Shown: positions 48,319 through 57,909 of the stretch, piece after piece
Layout of the letters: every line of letters begins with the position of its first letter
Numbering within the stretch: the stretch's first letter is position 1
From: Streptococcus gallolyticus
Lineage (GTDB): Bacteria > Bacillota > Bacilli > Lactobacillales > Streptococcaceae
Direction: 5' to 3'
NCBI GenBank assembly: GCA_019794795.1
Contig: JAIMFC010000002.1
Span: forward strand, 89,142-153,141
DNA length: 64,000 nt
Notes under the pieces: model-generated
The model's input: the letters and a program-made list of their open reading frames with translations, nothing else
The model's database searches: none
Told to the model about the DNA's origin: nothing
Position numbers and translations under genes: made by a program

Positions 48319-50539
48319 TAAATGGGACATAGTCCCCATCCATCTAGCAGTGGTAGTTGTTAGTCTTTATTTTGCCGTTTTTAATTTTTCATTCTTGTCG
48401 GTTTTACTTTCAGTTAGTCTCAGTTTACGCCTACTCTGGGTATACAGGCGAAAACTAGCAACCATACTTCCCATTTTGTTGGTCTTTCTTTCTCTTTTTT
48501 TAGGAGAAAAATGGCTAGCGCAGGAAAAAGAAAAGGCCCTACCAAATCAGATTTCCAGTTTGGTTATGCAAGTAGATACCATTAAAGTCAACGGTGACAG
48601 ACTGTCTTTTCGAGGCAAATCTGCTGGACAGACCTACCAAGTTTTTTACAAATTAAAAAGTCAGGAAGAGAAAAAATTCTTTCAAAAGTTAACAAAAACA
48701 ACTCAACTTGAAGTGGAAGCGGTAGTAGAAAAGCCCACTCCTCAACGAAATTTTAATGGCTTTGACTATGCAGCCTATCTACGAACCCAAGGAATTTATG
48801 GAACAGTCCGAATCGAGCAGATACACTCAACGACTGTTTACAGCAGTTGGAATCCGCTTGATTGGATTTCAAGTTGGCGTAGGACGGCTCTGGTGCACAT
48901 CAAGTCACAATTTCCAGCTCCAATGAGCCACTATATGACGGGACTTTTGTTTGGTGACTTGGACAGTGATTTTGATGAGATGAGTGATATTTACAGTAGT
49001 TTGGGGATTATTCACCTCTTTGCCTTGTCTGGTATGCAGGTGGGCTTTTTTATGGACTTGTTTCGACGGGGCTTTCTGCGTTTGGGGGTAAAACGGGAAA
49101 TGGTGGACTGGCTGCAATTCCCAATTTCCCTAGTCTATGCAGGTTTGACAGGATATTCAGTATCAGTTGTGCGCTCACTGATTCAGAAAATATTGGGAAA
49201 TTTGGGGATAAGGCGCTTGGATAATCTTGCTCTGACAGCTATGATTTGCTTTCTGTTGACACCTCATTTTCTCCTGACAGCTGGTGGCGTTTTGTCCTTT
49301 AGCTATGCCCTCTTGCTGACGGTTTTTGACTTTGATAGTCTGAGCGGCATGCGGAAAATAGCTGTGGAAAGTTTAGCACTGACCCTTGGCGTTTTACCTA
49401 TCTTAATCTATTATTTTTATAGTTTCCAGCCCATGTCTATCCTGTTAACTTTCCTATTTTCCTTTCTCTTTGACAGCCTCATGCTACCAGGGGTGACCGC
49501 TATTTTTCTGCTGTCGCCTTTGATTTCTCTGACACAGGTCAACTTTTTCTTTGTTCTTTTGGAAAAAATTATGCTTTGGTTGTCCAACTTATTTCCCTAT
49601 CCATTTGTTTTTGGCAAGCCAGAAATACCAGTTTTGCTGGCGCTTCTCATCCTATTGGGGCTGACCTATGACTACTGGGGACAGAAAAAATGGACGGCGG
49701 TGCTTATCTTCTCCACAGCTCTGCTATTTTTCATAACAAAAAATCCCCTGACAAATGAAGTGACGGTGGTCGATATTGGTCAGGGTGATAGCATTTTTTT
49801 GCGTGATGTGGCGGGGAGGACGATGTTAATTGATGTGGGAGGAAAGGTGGATTTTAGCCCAGACGAGAGCTGGCGGCAGAAGTCTAGCCAAGCCAATGCG
49901 GAACGGACCTTGGTTCCCTATCTGCGTAGTCGAGGTGTGGGTAAGATTGATAGTCTGGTTTTGACGCATACCGATACAGACCATGTCGGCGATCTCTTAC
50001 CTGTGGTGAAGGCCTTTAAGATTGGGACCATTTATACATCGCTAGGGAGTCTGACAAATGAAGACTTTGTAGCTAAGCTCCATCAAACTGGTGTACAGGT
50101 GCAGGCGATTCAGTCGGGGCATCAATTTTCTATGATGGGGTCTAATTTGCAGGTACTCTATCCCTTTGAGCAAGGAGACGGAGGCAATAATGATTCGCTG
50201 GTTCTATACGGTCAACTCTTGGATAGGAAGTTTCTATTTACGGGAGATTTGGAAAAAGAGGGGGAAGAAAGTTTGATGGCAGCCTACCCTGACTTACCTG
50301 TGGATATCTTGAAGGCAGGTCACCATGGCTCAAAAGGCTCGTCAGATCCAGCCTTCTTGAAACATATCGGTGCAAACCTAGCCTTGATTTCAGCGGGGCA
50401 AAAGAACCGCTACCAGCACCCGCACCAAGAAATCTTGGAACGATTTTCAGAACAAAACATGACCGTCTTTCGCACTGACCAACAAGGAGCCATCCGCTTT
50501 TACGGGTGGAAAGAGTGGCAAGTGGAGACAGTGAGGTAG
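48302..50539 (+). CDS. comEC: Competence DNA uptake channel ComEC
   Basis: A 745-residue membrane protein. An OB-fold-like domain follows the first hydrophobic spans; the central competence domain has many spans (F-A-L-S-G-M-Q-V-G-F-F-M; F-S-Y-A-L-L-L-T-V-F); the C-terminal metallo-beta-lactamase-like domain has D-I-G-Q-G-D-S, H-T-D-T-D-H-V-G-D and A-G-H-H-G-S-K-G-S-S, expected to degrade one DNA strand. ATG 48302 lies inside the end of comEA (M-S-Q-W-I-N-K), so the genes are coupled; longer in-frame extensions overlap comEA too far. Confidence 0.94.
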   Translation: MSQWINKWDIVPIHLAVVVVSLYFAVFNFSFLSVLLSVSLSLRLLWVYRRKLATILPILLVFLSLFLGEKWLAQEKEKALPNQISSLVMQVDTIKVNGDRLSFRGKSAGQTYQVFYKLKSQEEKKFFQKLTKTTQLEVEAVVEKPTPQRNFNGFDYAAYLRTQGIYGTVRIEQIHSTTVYSSWNPLDWISSWRRTALVHIKSQFPAPMSHYMTGLLFGDLDSDFDEMSDIYSSLGIIHLFALSGMQVGFFMDLFRRGFLRLGVKREMVDWLQFPISLVYAGLTGYSVSVVRSLIQKILGNLGIRRLDNLALTAMICFLLTPHFLLTAGGVLSFSYALLLTVFDFDSLSGMRKIAVESLALTLGVLPILIYYFYSFQPMSILLTFLFSFLFDSLMLPGVTAIFLLSPLISLTQVNFFFVLLEKIMLWLSNLFPYPFVFGKPEIPVLLALLILLGLTYDYWGQKKWTAVLIFSTALLFFITKNPLTNEVTVVDIGQGDSIFLRDVAGRTMLIDVGGKVDFSPDESWRQKSSQANAERTLVPYLRSRGVGKIDSLVLTHTDTDHVGDLLPVVKAFKIGTIYTSLGSLTNEDFVAKLHQTGVQVQAIQSGHQFSMMGSNLQVLYPFEQGDGGNNDSLVLYGQLLDRKFLFTGDLEKEGEESLMAAYPDLPVDILKAGHHGSKGSSDPAFLKHIGANLALISAGQKNRYQHPHQEILERFSEQNMTVFRTDQQGAIRFYGWKEWQVETVR

Positions 50540-50598
50540 GGACGGACACCTTTTAATGCGTAGGATATAATGAAAGAAAAACTACCCAAGAGGTGCAT

Positions 50599-50796
50599 AT
50601 GATGAAGAAAAAATCATTTGTGACATGGTTATTTTTCTGTGCTTACCTTATCTGACTTTATGTCTGTAATCATCATTTTCCAACGGTTTATTAATTTCTC
50701 ATGACCGTAAACGGTTTGTGTGCCTTGATTGTTGTTCTTGCTTTTCTTTTCTGGATTGGAAAATTCCTTAGTTTCTATACTCGCCAACGAAAATAG
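50599..50796 (+). pseudogene. Decayed small membrane protein gene with two in-frame stops
   Basis: Within the 332-base gap between comEC and the next gene. AAGAGGTGC precedes ATG 50599 and TATAAT lies at 50567. The frame reads M-M-K-K-K-S-F-V-T-W-L-F-F-C-A-Y-L-I, stop (50653), a 12-codon middle, stop (50692), then L-C-A-L-I-V-V-L-A-F-L-F-W-I and a basic end T-R-Q-R-K before the final stop. The same frame is kept over 66 codons, so two nonsense changes in a small two-span membrane protein are the best explanation. Confidence 0.5.
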
Positions 50797-50871
50797 TAAT
50801 CCCTGTGCCAATCATTTCCTCTTTCTCCCTAAAACCTGTATAATAGTGTATCTAGAAAATGGAGAAAACAG

Positions 50872-52038
50872 ATGATTATTGATTTTAAGGAAGTATCAAC
50901 AGCTGGTTTGGAGTCATCTCCAGTGGCGGAGGCGCTAGCAGGTATGCGGGCGAATGAGGCACGCTATTTTTGGAACAAGTACAAGGTTGTCTTTGAGACT
51001 TTTCCAATAGCTGAAAAAGCCGATCTTATGGCGGATATTAATGTTTTGTTAAAAGAGGAGAGGGACCTAGTTTTTGCAGCTAAACCCTTAGAAATTTCCC
51101 AACTCTTCTTGGAGGACCACATTCTTTGGACCCACGTTTTTTATGAGGATGGATTGATCATTAATATTCTCTACGACATGGAGGACCGCAAGAAGCAGGC
51201 AGTTGGTCTCAAGCTTTCTGAGGGCATGGAGGTGCCTACTGAGTTGGTAGACCAGTTCAAGTTTGCCCGTCAGAAGTCCAAGTTGGCTGGTACCATTCGC
51301 GGTTCTTATTTTACCCTCAAAAAAGATCACGCAGTGCTCACGAATGCTTGGCTGGAAAAGCTCACGGCTAGTGCAGATACAGATTTGGATAAGAAGCTTG
51401 GCTTGCATAAGTTTGATAAAAAAGCGGTGCTGACAGCCAGCAAGGAAGCCTCACCCTTTGACGGCTGGACAGATTTTTCAAGTTCTGACCTAGCTCAAGC
51501 AGACCTCCTTGTCGCCTACGTCTATGACTTGGTCCAAATGAAATCGGTCATCGACCACGTACTGGCTGCTCAGTCTTTAACGGATAATGGACAACTTTTC
51601 CTCATTTACCCTAAACAGAAAAATCCCTTGGGGCACCAAGCCATTGGACGAGATTCGATTTTCCCATATCTGGGTATCAATAAAGAACATTTTATTGAAA
51701 ATACTAGCTTGAAATTTAATCGGATGTTGGCTATTGATGTTAATTACACCATGATTTCGGTGAAAAATCTGGTCAATCCTAAGAAATCAAGTGCCGCTTC
51801 TCAGAAGGTGGCTGACTACGCAGAGCGTATTGATGATATCCGTCAACTCTTGTTGGCGGACGAGGCTGCTTTGACTTTTTATAATAGTCTCACGCCAGGT
51901 TATCAAAAGGATTGGGCTCGGTATGTCTTTTCTGCTAAGCAAGAAGCAACGCAAGCAAAACGCAAGGCAGAAATGTTGGACATTTTGAACAAAGGCTTCA
52001 AGACGCGCCAACTCTATCAAACTTCATTGAAGAAATAA
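50872..52038 (+). CDS. Conserved streptococcal protein with YdeI/OmpD-associated C-terminus
   Basis: A 388-residue cytoplasmic protein. The last 80 residues (L-T-P-G-Y-Q-K-D-W-A-R-Y-V-F-S-A-K; R-K-A-E-M-L-D-I-L) match the YdeI/OmpD-associated family. The N-terminal 270 residues, which include V-A-Y-V-Y-D-L and I-Y-P-K-Q, are unassigned. No catalytic motif is visible. GGAGAAAACAG precedes ATG 50872. It stands alone, with a bidirectional terminator shared with the yhgE-like gene. Confidence 0.65.
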   Translation: MIIDFKEVSTAGLESSPVAEALAGMRANEARYFWNKYKVVFETFPIAEKADLMADINVLLKEERDLVFAAKPLEISQLFLEDHILWTHVFYEDGLIINILYDMEDRKKQAVGLKLSEGMEVPTELVDQFKFARQKSKLAGTIRGSYFTLKKDHAVLTNAWLEKLTASADTDLDKKLGLHKFDKKAVLTASKEASPFDGWTDFSSSDLAQADLLVAYVYDLVQMKSVIDHVLAAQSLTDNGQLFLIYPKQKNPLGHQAIGRDSIFPYLGINKEHFIENTSLKFNRMLAIDVNYTMISVKNLVNPKKSSAASQKVADYAERIDDIRQLLLADEAALTFYNSLTPGYQKDWARYVFSAKQEATQAKRKAEMLDILNKGFKTRQLYQTSLKK

Positions 52039-52040
52039 GA

Positions 52041-52064
52041 AAAAACGGAGTTGCCTCCGTTTTT
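52041..52064. terminator. Bidirectional terminator
   Basis: AAAAACGGAG (52041-52050) pairs perfectly with CTCCGTTTTT (52055-52064), loop TTGC. Confidence 0.9.
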
Positions 52065-52070
52065 GTCTGT

Positions 52071-54518
52071 TTATAAATCTTCTTGATCACGATAAATCAA
52101 GAGAGCTAATGCCATAAATCCGATGAGGAAGAAAGCTAGGTGACCAGCTTGTGAGCCGACATTTCCAGTAAGAGAAATGCTTTCGCGAAGACCAGCTACC
52201 GAGTAGGCCATAGGCAGGTAAGGCTGAACGGTTTGGAAGAACTTTTGACTCAGTTCAATCGGATAGGTTCCCGCACTAGAACCCAGTTGCAAGAGCAAGA
52301 GGATGAGTGAAGCGTAGGAGCCAAAGCGATTGTGCCAGCCAACCAAGGCTGTGACCAGAGCCATGAGGGTCCAGCTGGCCAAGATAGTCATGCCTAATGT
52401 GAGCCCCTCATGATTAGGATTGACACCGACCCAACGAACGGCAAGGTAGAGAACGATGGCGCCGACTGTGGCAATAGTTCCGTTGATAAAGAGTTTGTTG
52501 CGAGCCCATTGCCAGCGATTTTCAGGATGGCGACCAGAAAGTGCCTTGGCAAAGAGGACGTTGGCTGAGAGGGCCACGACCATCATGGAAACGGACATCA
52601 TGTACGGTGCCATGCCGACACCGTTGTTGTCTACATTGTCCTTGTCACTATGTTTTAGTTTGACTGGCTTGGAGACTGCTTTGGCATTTTCTTCGGTAGT
52701 AGAAACCAGAGATAATTGCTCGCTAGCTGCACGAAGGGATGAGGTTAGGCTATCTGTGCCAGCATTGAGTGTGGTTAAGCCATCTGTCAAGCTTTGTCCA
52801 CCGTCGGCTAATTTTGAAGAGCCGTCAGCGATTTTCTCTGCACCATCAGCTAACTGCCTTGCACCGGAAGCTAGTTGACTAGAATTACTGTCTAGCTTAT
52901 TAGCGCCAGCAGAGGCTTTGCTTGTGCCATCTAGGAGCTGGTTAGATTTACTTGATAAAGTAGTAGCACCGTTTGCTAATTGAGCAACACCAGTAGTGTA
53001 CTGGCTAGTTCCTGTCAATAGTTGGTCGGAACCACTAGCAAGTTTGCCTTGCAAGGTAACAATACCTGTACTGAGTTGGTGGCTACCCGGTAAGACTTTT
53101 TGAGTGAGAGCCATGTTGACACCTGACAAGCCATTTTGCAGGGTTTGAATGCTGGTCACCGCACCAGGAAGGACTTGATTAGAAGCTACTGATAGTTGAC
53201 CGAGTGCTGTTTTGAGTTGACCGAGTGAAGTGGCTTGTGTTTGGAGAGTTTGCAGTTCTCCTGACATGTTTTTGACATTTTCAAGAATGTTTTGCGCAGC
53301 ACTGGCAGTTGTTGAAGGAGTATTGTTGATGGCAGCAGTAATTTCAGCTTGTTGGTCGCTGGTCATGGTTTGATAAGCGGAAGTTGCTTGTACTGCTGTA
53401 AGCATAGCAGTTTTATCAGCTTGACTACTTGTCAAAATAGCTTGCGCTTGACCTGCTATGGTTGTTAGAGCAGTCTCGATAGCTTGTGTATCAGGATTTG
53501 TTCCGCTATTTAATTGACTATTAATCGTTTGCAGGCTTGCATTGATTTGCGGTAAGGCTAGTTTGACTTGGTCAAGAGAAGTAGATTGTTCATTGGAAAG
53601 ACTAGTTTTATTAGCCATTTCCTCTAAACCAGCTGTTAGTGAATGAGAACCGTCTACTAGCTGTTGAATTTGACTAGAGCCTGCCTTGAGCTGATTGATA
53701 CCCGCTAGGAGGGTATCTGACTTACTGTTGATAGCTTGGGCTCCGTTGGTCAATTTGTTCACACCGTCTGTGTAAGCAGTGACACCAGAATTCAAGCTAT
53801 TCAAACCACTTGAAAGACTGGCAACACCGTCGGTATAGGTTACAATTCCCTTGTTTAACGTAGTGGCACCAGTTGAAAATGTTTGACTGGAAGAGGACAA
53901 GGTATTGAGATTGCTGGTCAAGGTTTGGCTACCGTTCTGCAATTTGTCCGTACCGTCAAGCAATTTCTGCCCACCATCAGCAGCCTCTGTCATACCTGAT
54001 TGCAGCTTGGTCATACTTTTGAAGACCGAAGAAGTATAGGTTTCAGTGACACTTTCAGAAACTTTTTCTTTGAGTTTAGCCATGGCTGATTCGCTCATTT
54101 TAGAGGAGACAAAGCTGAGTCCCTTGGTCGTCTGATAATGGATGGTTAGTTTTTCGGGCTTTTCTGTCATCAAACTTGTTGCTTTTTCAGAAAGGTCTTT
54201 TGGGAAGGTAATGACCATGTAGTAGTCACCCTTTTCCAGTCCTTTTTTGGCCTTATTCTCAGAAACAAAATGGAAGTCTAAGATCTTGTTTTTAGACATA
54301 TTGTCCACCATATCTTGACCGATATGAATGTTTTTATCCTCTAACTTAGCCGACTGGTCTTGGTTGACAACTGCGACGGGGAGATGTTCAAGATTTCCAT
54401 AGGGATCCCACATGGAGGATAGGAAAATCACATTGTATAAGGTAGGAATCAATGCGACTCCAATCAGTGTAATCATTGACATGGGCTTCTTAAGAAGTCC
54501 TTTTAATTCTTCTAACAT
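52071..54518 (-). CDS. YhgE/Pip family membrane protein
   Basis: An 815-residue protein. One N-terminal span (M-I-T-L-I-G-V-A-L-I-P-T-L-Y) is followed by about 550 extracellular residues with repeated L-x-x-G-x-x-x-L and S-G-L/T-D-G units that form long helices. About five spans close the C-terminus (G-T-I-A-T-V-G-A-I-V-L-Y; L-A-F-F-L-I-G-F-M). The architecture is that of YhgE/Pip (phage infection protein) and EsaA-like proteins. ATG 54518 has AGAGGTTAAA upstream. A TetR gene is divergent, which suggests local regulation and a possible role in export of small molecules. Confidence 0.88.
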   Translation of the reverse strand: MLEELKGLLKKPMSMITLIGVALIPTLYNVIFLSSMWDPYGNLEHLPVAVVNQDQSAKLEDKNIHIGQDMVDNMSKNKILDFHFVSENKAKKGLEKGDYYMVITFPKDLSEKATSLMTEKPEKLTIHYQTTKGLSFVSSKMSESAMAKLKEKVSESVTETYTSSVFKSMTKLQSGMTEAADGGQKLLDGTDKLQNGSQTLTSNLNTLSSSSQTFSTGATTLNKGIVTYTDGVASLSSGLNSLNSGVTAYTDGVNKLTNGAQAINSKSDTLLAGINQLKAGSSQIQQLVDGSHSLTAGLEEMANKTSLSNEQSTSLDQVKLALPQINASLQTINSQLNSGTNPDTQAIETALTTIAGQAQAILTSSQADKTAMLTAVQATSAYQTMTSDQQAEITAAINNTPSTTASAAQNILENVKNMSGELQTLQTQATSLGQLKTALGQLSVASNQVLPGAVTSIQTLQNGLSGVNMALTQKVLPGSHQLSTGIVTLQGKLASGSDQLLTGTSQYTTGVAQLANGATTLSSKSNQLLDGTSKASAGANKLDSNSSQLASGARQLADGAEKIADGSSKLADGGQSLTDGLTTLNAGTDSLTSSLRAASEQLSLVSTTEENAKAVSKPVKLKHSDKDNVDNNGVGMAPYMMSVSMMVVALSANVLFAKALSGRHPENRWQWARNKLFINGTIATVGAIVLYLAVRWVGVNPNHEGLTLGMTILASWTLMALVTALVGWHNRFGSYASLILLLLQLGSSAGTYPIELSQKFFQTVQPYLPMAYSVAGLRESISLTGNVGSQAGHLAFFLIGFMALALLIYRDQEDL

Positions 54519-54532
54519 TTTAACCTCTTTTA

Positions 54533-54627
54533 GACACATTGTTTAAAAAATATGATAAAATATATTATACACGTAGCGAAGCAAAAAACAAGTTTTAGAA
54601 CTGGTATTTGGACACAATGTATAAAAA
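54533..54627. promoter_or_regulatory. Repeated operator-like sequences between yhgE-like and tetR genes
   Basis: GACACATTGTTTAAAAA (54533-54549) and GACACAATGTATAAAAA (54611-54627) match at 15 of 17 positions in the same orientation. Both contain the near-palindrome ACANTGT. They flank the intergenic promoter area (TATAAAATATATTATAC) and are good candidates for the TetR binding sites. Confidence 0.5.
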
Positions 54628-54653
54628 TGTCAAAAAAGATGAGAAGGGCGCAT

Positions 54654-55205
54654 ATGTCAACAGATAATCGCAGAGAGAGAACGAAAAAAGCTATTGAAAA
54701 AGCCATGGTTAATCTTTTGAAACACCAGAGTTTTGATGAGATATCAACCAGTCAACTAGCTAAGAATGCAGGTATTAGCCGTTCTAGTTTCTATACACAT
54801 TACAAAGATAAATATGAAATGATTGACCGTTATCAGCAGACTCTCTTTAGCAAGTTAGAGTATGTTTTTGATAAAAATGAGTTTCAGAAAGAGAAGGCTT
54901 TACTAGAAATATTCGAGTTCTTGGACAGAGAGTCTTTGTTTGCAGCCTTGTTAACACAAAATGGTACCAAGGAAATTCAGACCTATATTCGCAATAAGTT
55001 GCAGACCATGATTTCTAAAGAACTGTATGATGAATACCAGACCTTGGACAAGGCGCCAGTAGAAAAACTTTACAATAGTGTCTATCTTAGCCATGCCATT
55101 TTTGGGATTTACCAAATGTGGATTACTCGTGGAAAGAAGGAAACGGCTGAGCAGATGACACAGATTTTGCTCAATATGCTGCCACGGACAACTATAGAAA
55201 AATAA
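54654..55205 (+). CDS. TetR family transcriptional regulator
   Basis: A 183-residue protein with the N-terminal TetR helix-turn-helix: R-E-R-T-K-K-A-I, F-D-E-I-S-T-S-Q-L-A-K-N-A-G-I-S-R-S-S-F-Y-T-H-Y-K-D-K. The C-terminal ligand part is of the TetR_C_8-like sort (L-T-Q-N-G). ATG 54654 with GAAGGGC upstream fits the family start; the open frame extends to 54552 over the operator sequence. Probable repressor of the divergent yhgE-like gene. Confidence 0.85.
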   Translation: MSTDNRRERTKKAIEKAMVNLLKHQSFDEISTSQLAKNAGISRSSFYTHYKDKYEMIDRYQQTLFSKLEYVFDKNEFQKEKALLEIFEFLDRESLFAALLTQNGTKEIQTYIRNKLQTMISKELYDEYQTLDKAPVEKLYNSVYLSHAIFGIYQMWITRGKKETAEQMTQILLNMLPRTTIEK

Positions 55206-55242
55206 AACCTAACCCAGTCTGTATCTGGGTTAGGTTATTTTT
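55206..55242. terminator. Bidirectional terminator after tetR
   Basis: AACCTAACCCAG (55206-55217) pairs perfectly with CTGGGTTAGGTT (55225-55236), then ATTTTT; it also ends the converging transporter operon. Confidence 0.85.
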
Positions 55243-56675
55243 ATGACTTTGGTGAGGTCAATGACACTATCACAGACCAAGTCTAGTAGTTCAAGGTCAT
55301 GACTGATGAGGAGGATAGTCTGTCCATGGCGTTTGGCTTCTTTAAGGAGTTGAGCGACTTCTACCATTTGTAGGTAGTCGAGTCCACTACTAGGTTCATC
55401 TAAAATGAGAAAGTCTTTCCCACTCAGAAGGCTGGCTGCTAGGAGTAGCCGTTGTTGTTCACCACCAGATAGGCTAGCAGGATGGCGGTACATTAGATGG
55501 TTTAGTTTTAATTTTTGGCAAATATCCTCTATACTTGCCAGAGATTTACTGCCAAGAGTCAACTCTTTTGCGACAGTCAGTGTGAATATTTGGAGGCGAA
55601 CATCTTGTAGTAGAAGCCCTATATGGTCTAGTCTTTCGGAGGAGGATTGGTGTTGACTTTTCCAAAAAATGGCTTCATCTGGAACAGACTTGAGTCCTAC
55701 CAATTGCTTAGCTAGGCTGGATTTTCCTGAGCCGTTAGGCCCCATGAGTCCGATAATCTGCCCTTGTGGCAATGTCAAATCTGTTAGTTGACCAAATTTT
55801 TTCTGCCCTGCCATGATTGACAGTTCTTCTAGGTAGAGACCGCCTGTAGAACTTGTACTGGAAAGATTTCTTGTCTTTTGTAGGAGTTTTTTCTTATTTT
55901 CGCTGACATCTAGGCTACGTAGAGCAAGTTTTTTCCGTTCGTCGTCCCTTAGTGCTAGGAGTTCTTCTTTTTGGAAAATTCTTTCTAATCGTCCTTGAGT
56001 GAAGTAGAAGATACGGTCAGCTAAATCAATCCAATCATCGATTCGATGTTCTGCTAAAAGAATGGTTTTTCCAGCTGCTTTTAGCTGACCAATCTGTTCT
56101 CTGATGATTCTAGTTCCAGACTCATCAAGATTTGCAGCCGGTTCATCCAAGACCAGAATAGGAGTGTCCTGCATACTGGCACAGGCCAGAGCCAATCTCT
56201 GCTGTTCTCCTCCAGAAAGTGTTTGTACCTGACGGCCCCACAAATGGTGGAGTTGAAAATCTGAAGCTATTTGCTGTAATTTACTAGCGATACGCTCTTT
56301 TGCCATGCCTTTTTGTTCACAAGGAAGAACCAATTCATGTTCGACCAACTGATGAAAAAATTGACTACTAGGATTTTGAAAGACAGAGGCGACTTGTTGG
56401 GCAAGTTCTTCTGTCGTAGCTTGACCAGCTTGGATACCTGCAATTTCTAGTTGTCCCTTGAGAGTACCAGTAAAGTATTCAGGTGTGAGTCCGTTGATGA
56501 GTTTGAGAAAGGTTGATTTTCCTGAGCCAGATGGACCAGCAACCAAGATGCATTCTCCGGCTTGGATATGGAGCTCATCAATTTGGCAAGCAGTTGTTTC
56601 TGCATGATGGTAGGTAAAACTTAGGGAGTTGGCAGTGATGATAGGCTGATGAAGAGGCAGAGTCCGATGCTGCAT
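55230..56675 (-). CDS. ECF-type ABC transporter, double ATPase
   Basis: A 481-residue protein with two fused ABC domains. Walker A motifs are G-P-S-G-S-G-K-S-T (47-55) and G-P-N-G-S-G-K-S-S (312-320), and each half has L-S-G-G-E-Q-Q-R and L-D-E-P. This is the fused A/A' energising unit of an energy-coupling factor transporter (EcfA-like). It overlaps the T-component gene by 55 bases and is the last gene of the three-gene operon. Confidence 0.9.
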   Translation of the reverse strand: MQHRTLPLHQPIITANSLSFTYHHAETTACQIDELHIQAGECILVAGPSGSGKSTFLKLINGLTPEYFTGTLKGQLEIAGIQAGQATTEELAQQVASVFQNPSSQFFHQLVEHELVLPCEQKGMAKERIASKLQQIASDFQLHHLWGRQVQTLSGGEQQRLALACASMQDTPILVLDEPAANLDESGTRIIREQIGQLKAAGKTILLAEHRIDDWIDLADRIFYFTQGRLERIFQKEELLALRDDERKKLALRSLDVSENKKKLLQKTRNLSSTSSTGGLYLEELSIMAGQKKFGQLTDLTLPQGQIIGLMGPNGSGKSSLAKQLVGLKSVPDEAIFWKSQHQSSSERLDHIGLLLQDVRLQIFTLTVAKELTLGSKSLASIEDICQKLKLNHLMYRHPASLSGGEQQRLLLAASLLSGKDFLILDEPSSGLDYLQMVEVAQLLKEAKRHGQTILLISHDLELLDLVCDSVIDLTKVIKIT

Positions 56676-57319
56676 AGGCTAATTCCCCAATCTAACCAGT
56701 TCCATTTACTGGTGAAAAATTCTTGTGGCCGCGTGTGCGGTGTAATCCCTTTAGTCATGAGTGCCATGGTTAATTCTTGAGCGCGGCGAAGCGTCGCCAT
56801 TAAAAGTGGAATGAGGAGGTATTCTCCATACTGGATAGGGTGAAAGAGAATATCCCGCTTGCGTAAAAAGATGCCTCTTAGCCGCAAGGCTTGGTGAATG
56901 GCTTGTGCTTGCTGCGGCAAAATAGGCAAAAAAGCGAGCATAACTCCCAAAGTTAAGACGATGGGTTCAGGAAGATGCCATTTGCGTAGTCCATGTAGGG
57001 CCTCGTAACTATTTGTCGTTCTGGCTATCAGACCACCTACCATAAAGCAAGGAAGCAGTTGACGAAAACCTATAAACAGCAGGGAGAAGAATCCATTTTC
57101 GTTTGTGAAGCTGATACTTTCACTCCAATAAGCGTAACTGTTGGCGAGAAGAAAATAGAGCAGGTAGAGACTAGCTCGTTTCCATTGCCCATAGACAAAC
57201 AAGAGTAAACCAAGTATAAGGCTGATTTCTCCCCAGTAAATCCAGCCCTCTATATGGTAAAGGAGGACCCAGTTGGTGAGAAGGAGGAGCAAGATTTTAC
57301 TTCGAATATCAAGTGTCAT
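56621..57319 (-). CDS. ECF transporter transmembrane T component
   Basis: A 232-residue membrane protein of the EcfT (CbiQ) family, with about five spans and the coupling-helix motifs A-L-R-L-R-G-I (Ala-Arg-x type) and R-R-A-Q-E-L-T-M-A-L. It links S component and ATPases. ATG 57319 overlaps the S-component stop (ATGA), so I chose this start over the longer in-frame extension. Confidence 0.88.
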   Translation of the reverse strand: MTLDIRSKILLLLLTNWVLLYHIEGWIYWGEISLILGLLLFVYGQWKRASLYLLYFLLANSYAYWSESISFTNENGFFSLLFIGFRQLLPCFMVGGLIARTTNSYEALHGLRKWHLPEPIVLTLGVMLAFLPILPQQAQAIHQALRLRGIFLRKRDILFHPIQYGEYLLIPLLMATLRRAQELTMALMTKGITPHTRPQEFFTSKWNWLDWGISLCSIGLCLFISLSSLPTP

Positions 57320-57909
57320 TTGACTAAACCAGAATGCAGGAAGTGGCGCTGTACTAATTTTTGCCCAATCACTCCACCAATCAGTGCACAGAGCACAATG
57401 CTTCCACAAATATAGCTGACATTTGCCAGATTAAAATCAATCATGACTTTGTTGACATAAGCCAAATCCTTGCCTCTTTCTAGTAATTTTTCAATATAGG
57501 CTTCACGAACAACCCACATGAGAAAGATTGGTCCGAGATTGCTAAAGGAAAAGACGATATAAGAAAGAAGGTTGAAAATCGAGCTATGGTAGCGCCGGCT
57601 ATTGGCGATTCCGTCTGCTAAGAGAGCGCAGAGGATACTCGGAACAAAGGCTAACAGAAAGTGTCCTGAGAAAAAGAAGAAGAGGGACATGACAAAGCCC
57701 ATTAGGCTGATAGCTCCAAACTTTTGAATTTTGGCAATGAGGAGCATGTAGATGGTGCCACAAAGAAGAGCCGCAAAAGCAGGTGCTAATTCAGTGCTAA
57801 CAGAGCGCGTGGTCAGAAAGGCTAGTAGTGTTCCTAATCCAACGCCAATAAAATAAAGAGCAGATAGTGCTCCTGTTAAAATAATGTCCTTCATTTGTAA
57901 GTTTTTCAT
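57316..57909 (-). CDS. ECF transporter S component, Trep_Strep/MptD family
   Basis: A 197-residue membrane protein with about five spans: I-I-L-T-G-A-L-S-A-L-Y-F-I-G-V-G at the start, then F-A-A-L-L-C-G-T-I-Y-M-L-L. It resembles the TIGR02185 (Trep_Strep, MptD-like) substrate-binding components, whose ligand is not known for certain. GGAGG lies 5 bases before ATG 57909. It is the first gene of the S-T-A operon, so the operon encodes a dedicated (group I) ECF importer. No riboswitch was seen in the 214 bases upstream. Confidence 0.82.
   Translation of the reverse strand: MKNLQMKDIILTGALSALYFIGVGLGTLLAFLTTRSVSTELAPAFAALLCGTIYMLLIAKIQKFGAISLMGFVMSLFFFFSGHFLLAFVPSILCALLADGIANSRRYHSSIFNLLSYIVFSFSNLGPIFLMWVVREAYIEKLLERGKDLAYVNKVMIDFNLANVSYICGSIVLCALIGGVIGQKLVQRHFLHSGLVK

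Noticed and set aside
53641..54000. Tandem DNA repeats in the YhgE-like gene as a separate element
   Set aside because: The periodicity reflects the repeated L-x-x-G helical motif of the encoded protein; the DNA repeats are too diverged to be a mobile or variable repeat.
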